Source of the DNA: Pseudobdellovibrionaceae bacterium
GTDB taxonomy: Bacteria > Bdellovibrionota > Bdellovibrionia > Bdellovibrionales > UBA1609
Assembly: GCA_020635075.1 (NCBI GenBank)
Contig: JACKAM010000001.1
Coordinates: 558,001-622,000 of the forward strand
Direction: 5' to 3'
DNA length: 64,000 bases
The notes beneath the pieces were generated by a model, which did no database searches, was not told the DNA's origin, and was given only the letters and a program-made list of their open reading frames with translations. Shown here piece by piece: positions 8,883 to 16,903 of this stretch. The translations under genes were made by a program, and so were the position numbers. The stretch's first letter is position 1; every line of letters begins with the position of its first letter.

Positions 8883-9931
8883 TGCGGGGTCAAGGTTTTA
8901 ACGCAACAGTTCCGCCATAGCTTCGCGTGGTGTTCTCCACCCCAGGGTTTTCCTGGGCCTATCATTGAGTAGCCGTTGGACTCGTTTGATCTCCTTGCGA
9001 GTAATGTTGGTAAAGTTAGTTCCTTTGGGGAAGAACTGCCGGATCAAACCGTTAGTGTTCTCGTTAGTTCCTCGTTCCCAAGGACTTTGTGGGTGGGCAA
9101 AATACACCTTCATTTGGGTTTCTTTAGTGAAGAGTTTATGCTGAGCCATTTCTCGTCCTTGATCATATGTCAGGGTTAGCCGAAGCTCCTTTGGTAACTT
9201 CTTGATCTCCTTCGCAAATGCTCTTCTGACATCCTCGGCTTTCTTGCTTTTCAGGGGGACAAGGATAGTGGTTCTCGTGGTGCGCTCTACCATAGTTCCC
9301 AGGGCTGTTTGCTCCCTTTGCCCGCCAATGATTATGTCTCCCTCCCAGTGTCCCGGTATGGAGCGATCAGCAACCTCTGACGGCCTTTCCTCGATTGATA
9401 TCATGTCCTCAAGATTGGATACTTGCCCTTTCGCGCTTCGCCCTCGGGTCCGACGCTTTTTGTGGGCCTGCCTAAGACACCTAGTCAGTTCAGCACGAAG
9501 TTCTCCCCGAGGAAGAATGTAGATGTAGGAATAGATCGTTTCTTTGGAGACCTGCATGGATTCATCCTCATACCGGGATTCTAAGTGCTGGGCAATCTGT
9601 TCGGGAGACCAGTAAAGCTTGAGCTTAGCCCGAATGACCCTTAACAAACGCTGATTTTTCAATATCTTGCGCTTGCCTAAACGGCGGCTGCGTGAGGCTC
9701 GCTGAGCCTCTTTATCTGCCCAAACTGCCCGGTAATTGATCTGCTCCTTGAAGCGCCTGAGCTCTCGGCTAATGCTGCTTGGAGCACGGGAAAGCTCTTG
9801 AGCAATATCTCGAACCCCCAGGCCTTTCGACAATAAACGACTGATTTCTTCTCTCTCTTCTAGCGAGATTCGTTTGAATTTTTTCACAACACTCCTATTA
9901 TTAAAGTGTTGCGTTAAAATCTAGTATTCAC
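8883..9931 (-). mobile_element. Complete IS30-family insertion sequence inside a hairpin repeat
   Basis: The element is about 1,049 bp with a single transposase gene. Imperfect terminal inverted repeats of about 25 bp share the inner block TTTTAACGCAACA (8896-8908 and 9907-9919). The AACGCAACA core is typical of IS30-type ends. The outer limits are set by the target. CCAA occurs at 8879-8882 and again at 9932-9935, and removing one copy plus everything between rebuilds a perfect palindrome, GGTACCAAGTACC...GGTACTTGGTACC. IS30 elements are known to favour palindromic targets. Their duplications are usually 2-3 bp, so the 4-bp repeat leaves the ends uncertain by a base or two. Confidence 0.88.
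8898..9887 (-). CDS. IS30-family transposase
   Basis: The 329-residue protein has an N-terminal HTH (LSLEEREEIS-like start, GLGVRDIAQELSRAPSSISREL at about 18-40) and a second basic region. The catalytic core carries the three acidic residues of the DDE triad in GHWEGDIIIGG, LTYDQGREMA and ERGTNENTNGLIRQFFPKG. The length matches the family and there is no frameshift, so the element may still be active. The TAA stop lies inside the inverted repeat, as in other compact IS30 members. Confidence 0.97.
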   Translation of the reverse strand: MKKFKRISLEEREEISRLLSKGLGVRDIAQELSRAPSSISRELRRFKEQINYRAVWADKEAQRASRSRRLGKRKILKNQRLLRVIRAKLKLYWSPEQIAQHLESRYEDESMQVSKETIYSYIYILPRGELRAELTRCLRQAHKKRRTRGRSAKGQVSNLEDMISIEERPSEVADRSIPGHWEGDIIIGGQREQTALGTMVERTTRTTILVPLKSKKAEDVRRAFAKEIKKLPKELRLTLTYDQGREMAQHKLFTKETQMKVYFAHPQSPWERGTNENTNGLIRQFFPKGTNFTNITRKEIKRVQRLLNDRPRKTLGWRTPREAMAELLR

Positions 9932-9979
9932 CCAAGTACCTTTTCCGGGATCAGACACCCGGAAAAGGTACTTGGTACC
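9932..9979. repeat. GGTACC-type hairpin repeat (right part of a copy split by IS30)
   Basis: The arms 9932-9949 and 9958-9975 (CCAAGTACCTTTTCCGGG and complement) are perfect, with an 8-nt loop. The right side continues into GGTACC. The missing left end, GGTACCAA, sits at 8875-8882 on the far side of the IS. The element lies about 10 nt after the stop of the minus-strand gene ending at 9986. Confidence 0.85.
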
Positions 9980-9985
9980 GACTTG

Positions 9986-10504
9986 TTACTCAGCTGGCTG
10001 AGGAGAGGGTGAGGCCGAGGGCAACAGGCCAAGGATCTCGCGGATGCTCTTGACCGGCCCTTCGCCTTTAACCTTGGTGAAATACCGACGCTTCACGTTG
10101 GGATCATTGACCGAGGAGGCGGCAAAGACGTCGCCGTCATCAGTGGCGAAGATTCCCTGGCATAGTCGGCCCAGGCATTTGCCCTTACCGGCACCGTTTT
10201 CGCAGTTCACAAAGTAGTCGTGAGGTGAGGTGCGCGTGACCACGCAAGTGGCCTTCTTCTCGATCTCGGCATCGCTCAACTGGCGAGTGGCGTTGATCTG
10301 ATTGGGATTGATATCATAAAAGACATAGGAAATGGTTTGTCCATGTCCAAGATCCTTTTTGATAAGCAGAACGTTGTAAGAAGCCAATAGCTCATCGTCT
10401 GCTGACAGAGCCACTCCTTTGCCGGCCCATGCAGTGGTGTTGGACTCTGCCTGAGCTGAAACTAAAAATAAAAACGTCGTGACGAAACAGATAAATGCTT
10501 TCAT
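9986..10504 (-). CDS. Secreted protein, function unknown
   Basis: The 172-residue product has a signal peptide (MKAFICFVTTFLFLVSAQA) and an AAAGGGG ribosome site upstream of the ATG. The mature protein contains four closely spaced Cys (TCVVTR, NCENGAGKGKCLGRLCQG), probably disulfide-bonded, and a Pro/Ser-rich tail (LPSASPSPQPAE). There is no recognisable domain. It is monocistronic: a hairpin repeat follows it and a VOC gene diverges upstream. Confidence 0.75.
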   Translation of the reverse strand: MKAFICFVTTFLFLVSAQAESNTTAWAGKGVALSADDELLASYNVLLIKKDLGHGQTISYVFYDINPNQINATRQLSDAEIEKKATCVVTRTSPHDYFVNCENGAGKGKCLGRLCQGIFATDDGDVFAASSVNDPNVKRRYFTKVKGEGPVKSIREILGLLPSASPSPQPAE

Positions 10505-10806
10505 CCGTTATCCCCTTTGTATGTTGTTATGGATTTATTTTGTGACCTGATATGACGTGCGCTGATTTAGAAACCCAAGGACTCGGAAAAAGTTTCGTGA
10601 GAAATCCAGATAAATTTTCTGCGCTGTGAGATGGCTGATGATTTCCATCACTTGGCCAATTGTGGAAGAACGATCAGGTGAATTAATGCCGAGATCAGGT
10701 GATCGCTGAAAAAACGCCAAAAACTAGATGATCCATGTTTTTTACCTCTCATCTGGTCTAGTGAGGAGGCTAAACCCCAAAACTCACTTTGCCGGGAGGA
10801 GTTAAC

Positions 10807-11148
10807 ATGAAATCAACCTATGGGACCATGTATTACGTCGACAACATGACTGATGCCGTTTCGTTTTACAAAAAGACCTATGGCGCAGAGCCAACTTATG
10901 AAAGCAGTGACTGGACTGAGTTTGATTTTGCCGGACACAAGTTGTGTCTTCACGGTAAAGCCGATGGGCAAAGCTATGATGCCAACGGCGTTTTGATCTT
11001 CAATCAAGATGGAATCAAAGGTCTCTTTGAAAAAAGGAAGGGCGACGGCCTGAATGTCTTTGGTCTTCACGAGATCCATCCAGAGGGTTGGACCTTCCAT
11101 ATAAAAGATAACTCCGGCAACGAGCTCAGCTTCTACGGCAAGCCCTAA
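10807..11148 (+). CDS. VOC (glyoxalase/bleomycin-resistance fold) family protein
   Basis: The ATG at 10807 follows a GGAGGAG site and is preferred over an in-frame start 18 nt upstream. The 113-residue product has the beta-alpha-beta-beta-beta layout of a VOC domain: MYYVDNMTDAVSFYKKTYG, then WTEFDFAGHKLCLHG, then HEIHPEGWTFHIKDNSGNELSFYG. The final strand ends with a Glu in the usual metal-ligand position. VOC proteins include lyases, epimerases, dioxygenases and binding proteins, so the substrate cannot be inferred. It is a single gene. Confidence 0.85.
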   Translation: MKSTYGTMYYVDNMTDAVSFYKKTYGAEPTYESSDWTEFDFAGHKLCLHGKADGQSYDANGVLIFNQDGIKGLFEKRKGDGLNVFGLHEIHPEGWTFHIKDNSGNELSFYGKP

Positions 11149-11301
11149 GGGCCTTTAACCTCCTAGGATCTGTGGCGCCAGAGGCTGTCCAGCTTTTGGC
11201 CACCTGTCTTATTTTGAGAAACCCATCTTCGCCATAAGCGGCAAGGGCTGGCTCAACCCTTGCTCAAGCTATTCGACTTAGGGAATGCGGAGGTGTGTAA
11301 T

Positions 11302-12852
11302 ATGGTCCAGAAGGTGTGCGGCCTTGTGGTTGCTTGTGGTGTATCCTTTTCGGCGTTTGGGCAGCAAAATAAGTACTTGGAGACCAAGTTCTCCACGGTC
11401 CGTAAAGAAATTCGCGAAAAAATCGAGAAAGAATTCGCCGATATCTATGGCCGCGATTGTTCGTCGGCCACGATCGAGCAAAACACGCCCTCGGGCTATC
11501 GCTGTGGCGAAGTCCCATTTGGCAACGTCGTCAATCGCAGTAAAAAAGTGCTGTTTTCCTTTGAACTAGAAAAAGGCAAGATCCGCAACATCAACAATGG
11601 GCAAGTCAACCTGTCTAAGGATGTCGAGTTCGAGTTGCTGCTTGCCCGCAGCCAGCGGGGATCCGACAAAACCCTATCAATTGTCGACCGAAAGGGAAAG
11701 CAAGAGGTGAGGGTGACCAGAAGAGTGGACAAGAACTTCTGGCTGCGCATGGAACCTCGCGGGCAAACGCTTTGGACTCTGGCCTGTATGTATGTTCCTG
11801 AGCTTCATCTTGAAGTTCCTGGCGAGACCGTCCACCTGGATGGCTACCAAAAAAAGAAGTACTGGTTTGTCACGATCAAAGGCAAGTTCACCTCGACTTC
11901 AAAAGTGCAGCCGGGTGAAATCACCGCCACTAATGGTGAGATCTGTGGGGTCTTCAAAACAACTCTGGAAGGGGATTCCCCTGAAAACCTTCGACCGAAA
12001 ACGGATCTGGTCAAAGTCGAGTACCCCAAGTTCGGCAAATTATCGATTGAGGGCCTCAGGGTCACCGACACCAAAGTGAAGATTCATGGCTTTCTGGCCA
12101 GTTTAGCTTCCAAGGTGCTCAAATGGTTTGGCGTCCTCGATATCCCCGAGATGATCCAAAAGCAGGTTCAAAAGGAAATCCAGAAGAAAATCGATAAAGA
12201 GCTAAAGGTCTCAGTTGATGACGTCAAAAAGGGCAAGTGGTTTGCCAAAGCCATTGAGGGTAAACTCAGTAAATCCCAATTGACCCGCGATGTGTTTAGA
12301 ACCTTTAGGGCTTCGATCTCTGGTTCAACCAATAGACCTAAGGTCTTCAAAAAACGTTTTGTGGACGAGTGCACAGCCGTGATGGCAAACCTTGAGCGAC
12401 AACACAGCATTGAGTTACGACCCTCGACTGTTCGTGCCACCTGTCGCAACATGGTCGCCGAAGTCAGTGTGCTGCCTTTTGCTCGGCCCTCCAAGTATGT
12501 CAATCGCGGTTGTTACAGTCACTTCTTTGCCTTAGGCAACTATACGGCGTCTCGCAAGGACAACTCCTGGCTCCACCAGTGTGTTCTTTCGACCCGCATC
12601 ACGGTTGACGGCCCGGACACTTCAAGCAGGACCCGCAACTGCTTGTTTAATGAATTCATCGAAGGATCTTCCCGCTCTGAGATTCTGGCCGCCTGCCAAA
12701 GTGTGGCGATCACCGAGCTCACGGGCATCCGCTCACTGAGCCACTTTCAGCAGATCGTCGCATCGGTCGATCCGGTTGCGACAATGGCCGGTCTTGGCTA
12801 CTCAGAACAACAAATCCGGCAAATCGCCGCCATTCTGGGGCTTGGCTCATGA
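11302..12852 (+). CDS. Large secreted protein, function unknown
   Basis: An in-frame start exists at 11260, but the ATG at 11302 follows a GGAGG site and begins a signal peptide (MVQKVCGLVVACGVSFSAFG-QQ), giving 516 residues. The N-terminal third is basic and charged. The central part is beta-rich. A Lys-rich helical segment (EMIQKQVQKEIQKKIDKELK) follows, then a Cys-containing C-terminal region. Its TGA overlaps the ATG of the next gene (ATGA), so the two are translationally coupled. I do not recognise the family. Confidence 0.72.
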   Translation: MVQKVCGLVVACGVSFSAFGQQNKYLETKFSTVRKEIREKIEKEFADIYGRDCSSATIEQNTPSGYRCGEVPFGNVVNRSKKVLFSFELEKGKIRNINNGQVNLSKDVEFELLLARSQRGSDKTLSIVDRKGKQEVRVTRRVDKNFWLRMEPRGQTLWTLACMYVPELHLEVPGETVHLDGYQKKKYWFVTIKGKFTSTSKVQPGEITATNGEICGVFKTTLEGDSPENLRPKTDLVKVEYPKFGKLSIEGLRVTDTKVKIHGFLASLASKVLKWFGVLDIPEMIQKQVQKEIQKKIDKELKVSVDDVKKGKWFAKAIEGKLSKSQLTRDVFRTFRASISGSTNRPKVFKKRFVDECTAVMANLERQHSIELRPSTVRATCRNMVAEVSVLPFARPSKYVNRGCYSHFFALGNYTASRKDNSWLHQCVLSTRITVDGPDTSSRTRNCLFNEFIEGSSRSEILAACQSVAITELTGIRSLSHFQQIVASVDPVATMAGLGYSEQQIRQIAAILGLGS

Positions 12853-13334
12853 AAGAGTTCACCCTGACCCTTGTGGCCGTTCTGCTGATGATGGTTGGAT
12901 GGGAATTCCTCTCCTATGGTTATTCATCATCGAGCAATAAGAGTTCACCCCGAGCCTTGTTAGAAAACTCGCATGATAAGAGGACACAGGCAGAGAAGCC
13001 GCGCTCCCAGCAGCCCATCGAGGAGCAACTCTCGGGACTTCACCTGGACAAAGAGCAATTGAAGAGGTCCTGGCCCCACTTGACCGCTGAAGAACGCGAG
13101 GCCTTGCTCACCCTTAAGCACGGCAAGGCCATCGCTTTGCCCGATAACGCCGAGGCCTCATCGCCAGCCATTGAGTCCACCAGCCACCAGCTCCTCGACG
13201 ACGCCGACTACCACGTCCTCAAAACCAATCTCGCCGACCAACTCGCCAACGACATCAACTCCGACACCGGCTTCCAACCCACCCCCGACGACCAGCGTAC
13301 CGCCAATCAAATCCTTGAGGACGGACAATTGTAG
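12849..13334 (+). CDS. Small membrane-anchored protein with a Ser/Pro-rich low-complexity body
   Basis: The 161-residue product starts within the stop of the preceding gene. One hydrophobic segment at about residues 5-25 (LTLVAVLLMMVGWEFLSYGY) should anchor it in the inner membrane. The remainder is polar, charged and probably disordered, with a short motif LTAEEREALLTLKHGKA. The coupling suggests it works with the secreted protein encoded upstream. Nothing identifies the role. Confidence 0.65.
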   Translation: MKEFTLTLVAVLLMMVGWEFLSYGYSSSSNKSSPRALLENSHDKRTQAEKPRSQQPIEEQLSGLHLDKEQLKRSWPHLTAEEREALLTLKHGKAIALPDNAEASSPAIESTSHQLLDDADYHVLKTNLADQLANDINSDTGFQPTPDDQRTANQILEDGQL

Positions 13335-13487
13335 TCTCCTTCAACTATCGTCAGCTTAATGGATGATCGGAAACTCAGCGTATCGGTCCGGCGCCCCATA
13401 ACAAGCCTAAGTGTTGCCTGAAATGGGGAAGTCTCTTAAACTCAGTGAGTTTGATAATCTTCTAAGGAGATCTCAGAAGGGGTTAAC

Positions 13488-14651
13488 GTGGTGCCATCAT
13501 TGCCAGCCAAATCAGGTTTGCCGGTGGAGCGACTCAGTCGCGTTTTTTTAAAAACGACCAATTCTTACAAGTATCTTTTCTTTCTTTCCATCTTAAGGCA
13601 CCTAAAGCGGACAAGGTTTGGGGCAGGGGAGATTCAGTTATCTGAGCTCGCCAAAGAAATGTGTGTAATTGCATGGTATCCACGGATCTATTTTAAATTG
13701 TCCTTTGGCGTCCAGGACAAGATCGGACAGTTGATCGATGGAATTGATTGGGGAGATTTGGAGGGCAGTCCAGTCACTGGCGAGCTGTGTCTTCAAGCCG
13801 TAGGGCAAATCGTAAGTGAAAAGGCTAGTCTCGATTTTCTCCTGAATTATGTTCCCTTTAGATTTGTCCGCCCTTTTGTAGAGGAGGAGGCGAGAGGCGT
13901 GCCCGAGGGACAGCTGCATCGAGTGATTGTTGATGTGGCGAACCGACTATTCGATGAGCGAAAGATTTTGTATCGGTTCAATATAGAGAACTGTGCAATT
14001 GAAATCCACAGGGAATGGCTAGCTTACTTGAAAACTAATATCTCAATCGTTGAAGGATGGGGCTATTGGGAGTTTTTGAGTTATCTTCAGAATCGAAATC
14101 CTAGCTGCCCGGCCTTGTCTCAAAAGCTCAGTGCGCCACTGGTACGATCGGCACTTACCGAAGAAAGAAGAATCTGGCAGGCGGTTCTCGAGAGAATTGA
14201 TCTAAGATGCATTTTTAGTGGCCAGGCCCTTAAAACTACCGAATGGGATTTGGATCATTATCTGCCATGGTCATTTGTGGCTCATAATCAGCCTTGGAAC
14301 CTGGTTCCTGTCCCTTCTGGACTCAACAGCAAAAAGAGCAACAAGATCCCAGACGAGTTTTATCTTGAAAGGCTCGTAAGAATTCAGTTTGACGCTCTTG
14401 GAATTCTCAGGGACGGGTTGTCTCGGAAGAAGTGGGAGAGCTATGTCCAGAGCTACATTTCGGACCTTCATGTTCAGAATGAAGCTGAACTTCTGAATCA
14501 CCGAATTCTCGAAGAGTGCTATCAGAGGACCATTAACCCCCTATCTGAGTTAGCCTTGCTGCAAGGTTTTAGTGAGTTTGATCTTCGCACTGATGAGGAG
14601 AGGCAAACCTACCTGCCTAGGGTGGCAACAAGGAGAATTCGTTATGAGTGA
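13488..14651 (+). CDS. HNH endonuclease domain protein (first gene of an HNH/methyltransferase pair)
   Basis: The gene starts with GTG behind an AAGGGG site and encodes 387 residues. The first 220 residues are helical with no recognised domain. The HNH core lies at about 238-287: one strand with a single Cys (LRCIFSGQAL), then DLDHYLPWSF (D256, H257), NLVPVPSGLN (N271, N280) and a final SNK. This matches the bba-metal nuclease fold without the flanking CxxC zinc pairs. The methyltransferase gene starts inside this one (8-nt overlap), so the two are made together. A nuclease role is inferred from motifs; a defence role is speculation from the pairing. Codon use looks more AT-leaning than in its neighbours. 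Confidence 0.8.
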   Translation: MVPSLPAKSGLPVERLSRVFLKTTNSYKYLFFLSILRHLKRTRFGAGEIQLSELAKEMCVIAWYPRIYFKLSFGVQDKIGQLIDGIDWGDLEGSPVTGELCLQAVGQIVSEKASLDFLLNYVPFRFVRPFVEEEARGVPEGQLHRVIVDVANRLFDERKILYRFNIENCAIEIHREWLAYLKTNISIVEGWGYWEFLSYLQNRNPSCPALSQKLSAPLVRSALTEERRIWQAVLERIDLRCIFSGQALKTTEWDLDHYLPWSFVAHNQPWNLVPVPSGLNSKKSNKIPDEFYLERLVRIQFDALGILRDGLSRKKWESYVQSYISDLHVQNEAELLNHRILEECYQRTINPLSELALLQGFSEFDLRTDEERQTYLPRVATRRIRYE

Positions 14652-15225
14652 GGGAACTCGGCAGTACTATGATGAAAAATGGGAGGAATACATCGAAAGA
14701 AATCGAGGGAAGGATTTGAGTCACCTCTACCAGCTATTTTTGAGGCATTTGTCAGGTAAAGTAGTATTGGATGTTGGTTGTGGAACAGGAAGAGATCTAA
14801 AGTATTTCAGTGAACTTGGGTATGAGTGTACTGGCCTGGATTTCTCCGACAAGATGCTGGAGCTTAGTCAAGCGAACTCCCCCGGATCAACTCTCGTAAA
14901 AGTTGATCTGAGAGAGTCTTTTGGACTTCCACGATTATACGATGGCATTTGGGCCGTAGCCTCTCTTCATCACTTGAGCAAAGATGAACTTAGGGTTTGT
15001 CTGCGGAACCTAAAGGGAAAGCTTTCACCAAATGGAGTCTTCATGGTGAGCATAAAGGAGAGAGAAATCCCTTTGGATGATGGAAGATACTTTTGTTATT
15101 GGTCCCAAAAAGATTTCGAGAGTCTAGTGGCATCTCTTGGCTTCGACGTAGTTGAGCGGAGTCTCGAAGAGGGTCCTCGCGTAACCTGGTTGACTTTGGT
15201 GATGAGGGTTGCGCCGGAAGGCTGA
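14644..15225 (+). CDS. Class I SAM-dependent methyltransferase (small-molecule type)
   Basis: I place the start at 14644, where AAGGAG precedes ATG, giving 193 residues. This start overlaps the end of the HNH gene by 8 nt. Motif I is VVLDVGCGTGRDLKYF (about 40-55), followed by the acidic end of strand 2 (CTGLDFSDKML) and a post-motif with SLHHLSKDELR. That profile is the UbiE/Methyltransf_11 type acting on small molecules. No DNA-methylase DPPY/NPPY motif is present, so a classical restriction-modification pair is unlikely. Substrate unknown. Confidence 0.88.
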   Translation: MSEGTRQYYDEKWEEYIERNRGKDLSHLYQLFLRHLSGKVVLDVGCGTGRDLKYFSELGYECTGLDFSDKMLELSQANSPGSTLVKVDLRESFGLPRLYDGIWAVASLHHLSKDELRVCLRNLKGKLSPNGVFMVSIKEREIPLDDGRYFCYWSQKDFESLVASLGFDVVERSLEEGPRVTWLTLVMRVAPEG

Positions 15226-15347
15226 GAATCTAAATAGATTCATTTGCCAGAGGCGTTTGTTCTTATGACTCTCTAGAATGTCTGGGCAAGCCTGGTAATG
15301 GGATCTAAACAAGGTAGTTTGGTACTTGAAATCATACACATGAGATT

Positions 15348-15373
15348 ATTGTTTCCCAAATTTTGGAAACAAT
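15348..15373. promoter_or_regulatory. 26-bp near-perfect palindrome
   Basis: ATTGTTTCC and GGAAACAAT flank CAAATTTT, and the whole block is self-complementary except for one C/T pair. It lies in the 231-bp gap between the methyltransferase stop and the TfoX-like gene stop. It could be an operator-like site or a terminator stem (no T-run follows). The rest of this gap shows nothing else. Confidence 0.4.
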
Positions 15374-15449
15374 TGTGATTGTCGGAGAGTATTGCCAGTA
15401 ATTCCACATATGTTAGAAATAATCTTCAGTTTGGCCTTAGCTTTAGGTC

Positions 15450-15459
15450 TAGGTGCCTA
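15450..15459. repeat. Solo TAGGTGCCTA repeat core overlapping a stop codon
   Basis: This 10-mer contains the TAG stop of the TfoX-like gene. The same core in opposite orientation (TAGGCACCTA) overlaps the stop of the pseudouridine synthase gene at 24077-24086. It resembles the GGTGCC/GGTACC core of the longer hairpins. Confidence 0.4.
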
Positions 15460-15978
15460 GGTTCGTTTTTTCTTCTTAGGCTTGTTAGTGGTCTTTGTCT
15501 TTCGAACAGAAGATTTTTTTGCTGGAGGTTTTTTGATATCCTTAGCCTTTAGTGCAGGGGTCTTCTTTTTGCGGGCCTTTGATTTGGCCTTCTTTCTGGA
15601 TCGGGTGCCCGGGGCAATGCCGATCAATGGACTGTTGTCGGCAATGGCTTCAACAAGGGCTGAAAAAGTACTCTCAAAGGCCAGATCACTCATGGGGAGA
15701 TAGAGCCACTTGCCGAGAACGGGGTGGCTGATCAGGCCTTTGAAGGACTCATGGAGCTCTGGGTGGCGCTCCCGATCTGTGCAAATCATAACTCCATTCC
15801 AAAGGTCAAAGCTGTACTTGGTGCCGCGCCACTCACGATCTTCTGGGGACTCCATTAGCACCAGGACCATCAGGTCTTCGTAGTAAATGGACAGTCCACC
15901 AAACATCCTTTTCGAAAAATAAGACGGGTTGTCCATAAGGGGCTCTAAAAAGTGTTCTAATGAAAACTGCTTCGCCAT
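15457..15978 (-). CDS. TfoX N-terminal-like protein with a Lys/Ala-rich histone-like tail
   Basis: Residues 1-120 of the 173-residue product fit the TfoX_N/YjbR-like fold. The diagnostic stretch is KRMFGGLSIYYEDLMVLVL at about 23-41, followed by a strand with GTKYSFDLWNGVMICTD. From about residue 125 the protein turns into a basic Lys/Ala/Pro-rich tail reminiscent of histone H1-type tails, which in bacteria usually bind nucleic acid or polyphosphate. TfoX/Sxy proteins regulate competence in gammaproteobacteria. Whether that holds here is unknown; the tail suggests DNA binding. Confidence 0.7.
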   Translation of the reverse strand: MAKQFSLEHFLEPLMDNPSYFSKRMFGGLSIYYEDLMVLVLMESPEDREWRGTKYSFDLWNGVMICTDRERHPELHESFKGLISHPVLGKWLYLPMSDLAFESTFSALVEAIADNSPLIGIAPGTRSRKKAKSKARKKKTPALKAKDIKKPPAKKSSVRKTKTTNKPKKKKRT

Positions 15979-16029
15979 TGCCTGGGTAGAGTAGCATTGA
16001 GGGCTGCTTTTTGTTAACTAGACTGTTTG

Positions 16030-16082
16030 GGTACCAAGTCCCTTTTTCATATGCGGTGCATATGAAAAAGGGACTTGGTACC
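16030..16082. repeat. GGTACCAAGTCCC-type hairpin repeat
   Basis: The 24-bp arms (GGTACCAAGTCCC...CATATG and exact complement) are perfect with a 5-nt loop. It begins 5 nt beyond the stop codon of the minus-strand gene ending at 16088. There is no T-run, so it is more like a REP/BIME element than a simple terminator. Confidence 0.85.
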
Positions 16083-16087
16083 TTAGG

Positions 16088-16891
16088 TTATGGCGTTGGG
16101 AGCTCCCCGGTGAAACCGAGGGGTACGATAAAGAGCGAATTGAGTTCTGAAGGCGTCGATGCCTTTATCTCCTTAACAGGTTTAGCAAATGGGCCGTGCT
16201 CCCCATGGTGAAAGCCCCAGCCCTCGGGGGCAAAGCCAAAGATGAATCTGACGGGATATTGCTGTTCAAGCTCTTCGGCTACTCTCTTCCAGCGCTCAAC
16301 GACTTTAGGGTTTGAGAACTCTTGTCCATGCAAAACAGCAAGACTATTGGGGTCATTGAGGTCAAGGACGCGAATGACTTCCAAAAAGAAGGCCTTCGTT
16401 GCTTCGTGTTTGGATGAAAATCCACCGCAAGGCTGATGCCTGCAGCACAAGCAAAGGCCTTTGCGCATGCCCACAAACTGAAACTGGTTGTCGCCAAAGG
16501 GGAGAGGTTGGGAGTTGTCAACGTGGCGTTGCCAATAGTTGCCGGTCTGAGTCTGGCCTTCAATGATAAAGTCTCCTGAGACTACGTGTTTTTCAGGATA
16601 GGTACGGGCCACAGTTTGCCCCAGACTCATAGCGCCCTCAAAGGTTCGTCCGTCGGCAACACCAAAGCGAGTGCCAGATCCATCGGAAAGGAAAAGCAGA
16701 TTTCGGTAAGGGGAGTAGTAAGTGGTATTGACCTCAGCACCGTAGCCCAATTCCCCGCCTAGGATTCCCGAGCTGAGATGATCCACACATCGCACCTGAA
16801 CTGCTTGGGCAACTCCATTGAGAAGTAGCCACAAGCCAAGTGCAAGTTGAAATCCAATTCGCCCTATTCCCATAGACGTCGATAGCCTCAC
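16088..16891 (-). CDS. Secreted protein with Cys-rich centre, function unknown
   Basis: There are two possible starts: a GTG at 16891 with an AAGGTG site, and an ATG at 16873 (MGIGRIGFQLALGLWLL). I list the longer one (267 residues). A signal peptide ends around GVAQA-VQ. A central KGLCLCCRHQPCGG motif holds four Cys in nine residues and could bind a metal or be disulfide-bonded. Several His near the C-terminus (WGFHHGEHGP) could contribute. It lies 12 nt downstream of the gene ending at 16904, with which it probably forms an operon. The family is not recognised. Confidence 0.72.
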   Translation of the reverse strand: MRLSTSMGIGRIGFQLALGLWLLLNGVAQAVQVRCVDHLSSGILGGELGYGAEVNTTYYSPYRNLLFLSDGSGTRFGVADGRTFEGAMSLGQTVARTYPEKHVVSGDFIIEGQTQTGNYWQRHVDNSQPLPFGDNQFQFVGMRKGLCLCCRHQPCGGFSSKHEATKAFFLEVIRVLDLNDPNSLAVLHGQEFSNPKVVERWKRVAEELEQQYPVRFIFGFAPEGWGFHHGEHGPFAKPVKEIKASTPSELNSLFIVPLGFTGELPTP

Positions 16892-16903
16892 AGCATTGTC
16901 ACC

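Noticed and set aside
10535..10720. Possible 61-codon gene on the minus strand
   Set aside because: No ribosome site, no signal peptide and no motif; composition does not suggest coding.
13488..15225. Classical restriction-modification system
   Set aside because: The methyltransferase has no DPPY/NPPY or C5-type motif and looks like a small-molecule enzyme.
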